From the NCBI GenBank assembly GCA_003538625.1, contig DPRR01000006.1, positions 124,001 through 188,000 on the forward strand: DNA of 64,000 nt, in the 5' to 3' direction. Shown here one piece after another: positions 61,162-64,000 of the stretch (position 1 is the first letter of the stretch; each line of letters opens with the position of its first letter). Origin of the DNA: Ignavibacteriales bacterium (lineage in GTDB: Bacteria > Bacteroidota > Ignavibacteria > Ignavibacteriales > Ignavibacteriaceae). Both the position numbers and the translations under genes were made by a program. The notes below the pieces were generated by a model that worked only from the letters and a program-made list of their open reading frames with translations, did no database searches and was not told where the DNA came from.

Positions 61162-63030
61162 TTATTTTAAAAACATCATTTTTTTAGTCTCAACAAACTT
61201 ACCAACTTTAAGTTGATAGAAATAAATTCCACTCGATAATGTAGAACCTGCCTGCCGGTCAGGCTGGTTTACAATGTACAATGTAGAATGAACTCCTGCA
61301 TCCTGATATTCATTTACTAATGTTTCTACTTCACGTCCAAGTGCATCAAATATTTTTAATGTTACCCAACTACTAACTGGTAACTGCCAACTTATTTTTG
61401 TACTTGGATTAAATGGGTTTGGGTAGTTTTGTTCGAGCTTATATTGTGCTGGAAGAGAATTTAATTCATCATCGACGTCAGTTAAAGTTGTATCTCCGTA
61501 TACTATATCATCAATTACACAACCATTTAAAAAGAAATTTGATTCCCCAAAATCATAACCATTTCTAATATTATAGATACCGATTCCCTGAGCTAATTTA
61601 TAAGTATAACTCATCAGCCAAGAATATTCATAAGTTCTAAAATTTCTATTTTCATTGAAAATGCTCTCACTACCCACTTCTGAGATATATGTGAGAATTG
61701 AATCCCAACACATTGTAAATCTTTGAATTAATAAACTATCTCCAACTTCTGCAGTAAAATCATCAATCACTTTTTCACTGTCTGGATTTTGGCATTCATT
61801 ATCAAACCTATAAACAAGTCCTTTTGCTGAATCAATTCTTTCATAAAGATAATTTGTGTATGCCGAGTTATGATATTTTTCTTCAATCTTAAAATATTCT
61901 TTATTATTACTTAGAATTTCTTTTGATACAACTCTTCTGGTAAATGTATCTTCTGAATAGTATGGATACGACCAGTCGGTAACTTTATAAATCCAATAAT
62001 TGCCAATTGAAAGAGGATAATAATCTAATAGTCGCATAGGAATTGGGACTGATTTAATTATGACAGTTGTATCTGGTCTAATCTCATATAACTGATATTT
62101 GCTCGCAGCATAAAGAATTTCTGAGTTTGGTTTTTTATAAATACCAACAAGTTTACTTGGCAGGGATTTGTATTCAAAAAAAGTATATCCATTATTTGTT
62201 GATTTATAAATTCTTCTTCCATCAGCAAGAAAAACTACACCAGATTGAGTTGAATCTATTGCAATAAAAAATTGTGTATCGCTTTCATAAGTTTTTGTCC
62301 AGCTAAAAGCATTGCCTTTGTTGTTTGATACATTTAAAGTGAATTTGCCATTGGATCTGTTTAATCTATAAATGTGAAACTGATTTACATCATAATAAAA
62401 TGCAAGTCCTGGTTTAGTAGTTTGTAAATTAGAAGTATCCACTATTGAGAAAGTAGTTCCCTGATCTTCAGTTTTGATCAAACGATTATTATCTGTTCCG
62501 AAAAATACTCTATCATCAAAATCTGCAACCGATAAAAATTCAAAGTCAATGGTAGAATCGGCTGGATAGGTATATCCGCCATCAAAACTTTTTATTACTT
62601 TATGAAAATCAGAAATGTAAACTTGATTTGGGTGTTGTTTAGAAATATCAACAAAGAATATTCCCCAATCAGTATACGTGATTGTATCATTTCTTGCTGC
62701 ATAACCTAGAACGTCAATATCAATTGTCAATCCAACATTGATAAAGTTGTTTTCATCGTTTGGAAAAAATTCATAATCGCTAACAGATTTGGCATGATAT
62801 TGAAATGTGTCAATTTGAATTGAATATGCATCGATTATTTGTGTTTCGATTCCCGTATTAACAAAATATTTAAATACAGGAACGTATAATCCATTCATAT
62901 CATTACCAAAAGAGTAAAGCAGAATGGTTTGCCCTTGCGGTTCCTCTAATCCATTTAGTCTACTAAATTGCTGCGGGTAGGCAGAAGCGAAGAAGCAAAT
63001 AACGAAAAGAAAAATAGATAACTTTTTCAT
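61162..63030 (-). CDS. Secreted protein with T9SS C-terminal sorting domain
   Basis: The 622-residue protein has a signal peptide (LSIFLFVICFFASAYPQ) and a beta-propeller-like body with repeated sorting-nexin/BNR-style strands. It ends in the type IX secretion sorting domain (KLEQNYPNPFNPSTKISWQL to the final KMMFLK). I chose the ATG at 63028-63030 because GGAGG precedes it; an in-frame ATG eight codons earlier is less likely. A palindromic element is inserted in frame in the sorting domain (61245-61270), adding a segment containing NQPDRQAGST. The function of the body is unknown. Confidence 0.8.
   Translation of the reverse strand: MKKLSIFLFVICFFASAYPQQFSRLNGLEEPQGQTILLYSFGNDMNGLYVPVFKYFVNTGIETQIIDAYSIQIDTFQYHAKSVSDYEFFPNDENNFINVGLTIDIDVLGYAARNDTITYTDWGIFFVDISKQHPNQVYISDFHKVIKSFDGGYTYPADSTIDFEFLSVADFDDRVFFGTDNNRLIKTEDQGTTFSIVDTSNLQTTKPGLAFYYDVNQFHIYRLNRSNGKFTLNVSNNKGNAFSWTKTYESDTQFFIAIDSTQSGVVFLADGRRIYKSTNNGYTFFEYKSLPSKLVGIYKKPNSEILYAASKYQLYEIRPDTTVIIKSVPIPMRLLDYYPLSIGNYWIYKVTDWSYPYYSEDTFTRRVVSKEILSNNKEYFKIEEKYHNSAYTNYLYERIDSAKGLVYRFDNECQNPDSEKVIDDFTAEVGDSLLIQRFTMCWDSILTYISEVGSESIFNENRNFRTYEYSWLMSYTYKLAQGIGIYNIRNGYDFGESNFFLNGCVIDDIVYGDTTLTDVDDELNSLPAQYKLEQNYPNPFNPSTKISWQLPVSSWVTLKIFDALGREVETLVNEYQDAGVHSTLYIVNQPDRQAGSTLSSGIYFYQLKVGKFVETKKMMFLK
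61245..61270. repeat. Palindromic element inserted in the T9SS protein gene
   Basis: The 26 bp palindrome-like sequence (core CCTGCCTGCCGGTCAGGC) has near-symmetric arms ending AACC/GGTT. It is in frame and is translated as about nine extra residues in a loop of the sorting domain. Next to it lie repeated ACAATGTA words (61271-61290), which are probably part of the same insertion. Confidence 0.6.
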
Positions 63031-63083
63031 AAATCCTCCATGATAACTTTTCAAACTTAGGAAATGATTTTTAGAAAAGGAAA

Positions 63084-63812
63084 TTAATTACTTCTCTGCC
63101 GCAGAATTTCAAAAAGCAATACACCTGTTGCAACAGAAACATTAAGCGATTGGATTTTACCTTTCATCGGTATACGGACAAGATGATCGCATTTATCTGC
63201 GGTAAGTTTTCTTATTCCTTTTTCTTCATTGCCCACTATTAATGCTAATGGTATTTTGTAATCAACAGAAGTGTAATCTTTAGCACCTTCAAGAGAAGAA
63301 CCAACAATCCAGAATCCCTTTTTCTTTAGTTCATCGATTGTTTGCGCAAGATTGTTTATTAGTGTAATCTTAACATGCTCACTTGCACCTGCAGATGTTT
63401 TAACTACGGTTTCATTTATCGGTGCTGAATTATTTTTTGTAATGATAATTCCATCAACGCCGCTGCAATCTGCACTGCGCAAAATAGCGCCAACGTTGTG
63501 TGTGTCCTGTATTGAATCTAAAATTAAAAGAAGAGGATATTGAGATTTTTTTGATTCACTAATAATTTCATAAAGATCATAATATTTTTGTTCGGATTTG
63601 GATGCAGCAACACCCTGAGCAATTTTACTTTGTGTTATCTGTCTGAATTTTTCAAACGGAACCTGGTTTACTTTTATTCCCTTTTTCTTCGCGGCAACTC
63701 GTATAGCATCAATAATTCCGCCTTCCTGCCCGAACAAAATAAAAACCTGCGAAACTTCTTCATCAGAATTAAGTGCTTCTAGTACTGGTTTCCTCCCAAT
63801 TATTAAACTCAC
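63084..63812 (-). CDS. rlmB: 23S rRNA guanosine-2'-O-methyltransferase (SpoU/TrmH family, RlmB-like)
   Basis: The 242-residue SPOUT enzyme methylates ribose of a guanosine in 23S rRNA (G2251 in E. coli for RlmB). The N-terminal substrate-binding domain begins SLIIGRKPVLEAL. The SPOUT motifs are NVGAILRSADCSGVDGIII, ALIVGNEEKGIRKL and IPMKGKIQSLNVSVATGVL. The start is GTG (63810-63812), overlapping the stop of the upstream gene. A tRNA-modifying relative cannot be excluded. Confidence 0.9.
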   Translation of the reverse strand: MSLIIGRKPVLEALNSDEEVSQVFILFGQEGGIIDAIRVAAKKKGIKVNQVPFEKFRQITQSKIAQGVAASKSEQKYYDLYEIISESKKSQYPLLLILDSIQDTHNVGAILRSADCSGVDGIIITKNNSAPINETVVKTSAGASEHVKITLINNLAQTIDELKKKGFWIVGSSLEGAKDYTSVDYKIPLALIVGNEEKGIRKLTADKCDHLVRIPMKGKIQSLNVSVATGVLLFEILRQRSN

Positions 63813-64000
63813 TTGCTGTATTCCTTAGAGTAAGTGAATTTATCTTTATCAATTTCGAAAGTGCAGAATTTACTGTTGTTCTTTTTCTCAGGTAAGAATT
63901 CTTTTATTAGTTCAATTTCTTTTTTGTAGATATTAAAATTTACAATTGCGCTGTTAATGCTTCCATCCTGTTTGATTATGTTAACCGTAAACTCACCAAA
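63809..64000 (-). CDS. Partial protein, 5' part missing (runs off right edge)
   Basis: The last 63 codons of a gene are visible and end in TGA at 63809-63811, overlapping the GTG of rlmB as GTGA. The residues include VNIIKQDGSINSAIVNFNIY and end CTFEIDKDKFTYSKEYSK. No known motif is recognisable in this part. The overlap implies co-translation with rlmB. Confidence 0.6.
   Translation of the reverse strand, partial: FGEFTVNIIKQDGSINSAIVNFNIYKKEIELIKEFLPEKKNNSKFCTFEIDKDKFTYSKEYSK

Noticed and set aside
1..64000. CRISPR array, prophage or insertion sequence
   Set aside because: No spaced repeat arrays, integrase, transposase or phage structural genes were seen; the repeats present are small palindromes and one direct-repeat pair.

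Overview
This 64 kb window is AT-rich chromosomal DNA from a member of the Bacteroidota/Chlorobiota/Ignavibacteriota group, most likely an Ignavibacteria-type bacterium. The evidence is a secreted protein with a C-terminal type IX secretion sorting domain (NYPNPFNPST motif), a short primary sigma factor of 284 residues, TolC and MacAB-type envelope genes, and beta/beta' subunits of the lengths usual for this group. The placement is an inference from protein families; no rRNA lies in the window.

Layout. Positions 1-5610 (minus strand) carry a partial lipoprotein gene, rpoD, a PIN-domain toxin/antitoxin-like pair overlapping deoB, a GAF-GAF-degenerate GGDEF membrane protein, and engB. Positions 5669-36757 (minus strand) form one almost unbroken 31 kb transcription/translation supercluster. 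In transcription order it reads tRNA-Tyr, tRNA-Gly, tRNA-Thr, rpmG, tRNA-Trp, secE, nusG, rplK, rplA, rplJ, rplL, rpoB, rpoC, rpsL, rpsG, fusA, tuf, then the S10, spc and alpha operons through rpoA and rplQ. A tRNA-Gln gene is embedded between rplR and rpsE. Well-formed promoters (TTG-type -35, 17 bp spacer, TATATT -10) lie before tRNA-Tyr and rpsL. Hairpins lie between rplL and rpoB, between tuf and rpsJ, and after rplQ, where there is a clean intrinsic terminator.

Positions 37369-46188 (minus strand) carry a ComM/YifB-type AAA+ protein, a partial complex I cluster (nuoG, nuoH, nuoI) led by an M16 peptidase gene, a RhuM-family gene and an alanine-type aminotransferase. The RhuM gene is bracketed by a 36 bp direct repeat (35/36 identical), and each copy contains a complete promoter. 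It therefore looks like an inserted or duplicated cassette that restored the promoter of the M16-nuoGHI operon. Palindromic intergenic elements sit on both sides of the gene.

Positions 46382-51750 (plus strand) carry an Old Yellow Enzyme, a Mg2+-type P-type ATPase, a three-BON-domain periplasmic protein and a tryptophan-rich lipoprotein. From 51798 to the end (minus strand) lie an O-methyltransferase, a small exported-protein gene broken by an in-frame stop, a five-gene MacAB-TolC-type efflux operon led by a Spy/CpxP-like protein, an alpha/beta hydrolase, a YiiX-type permuted papain-fold protein, a T9SS cargo protein with a palindromic repeat inserted in frame, rlmB, and a partial gene running off the right edge.

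Most of the window is conserved housekeeping sequence. The parts most worth a second look are the RhuM cassette with its duplicated promoter, the embedded tRNA-Gln, the toxin/antitoxin-like pair fused translationally to deoB, a 17 bp motif shared upstream of two translation-machinery promoters, and the scattered palindromic elements. I did not find a clearly new multi-gene system.
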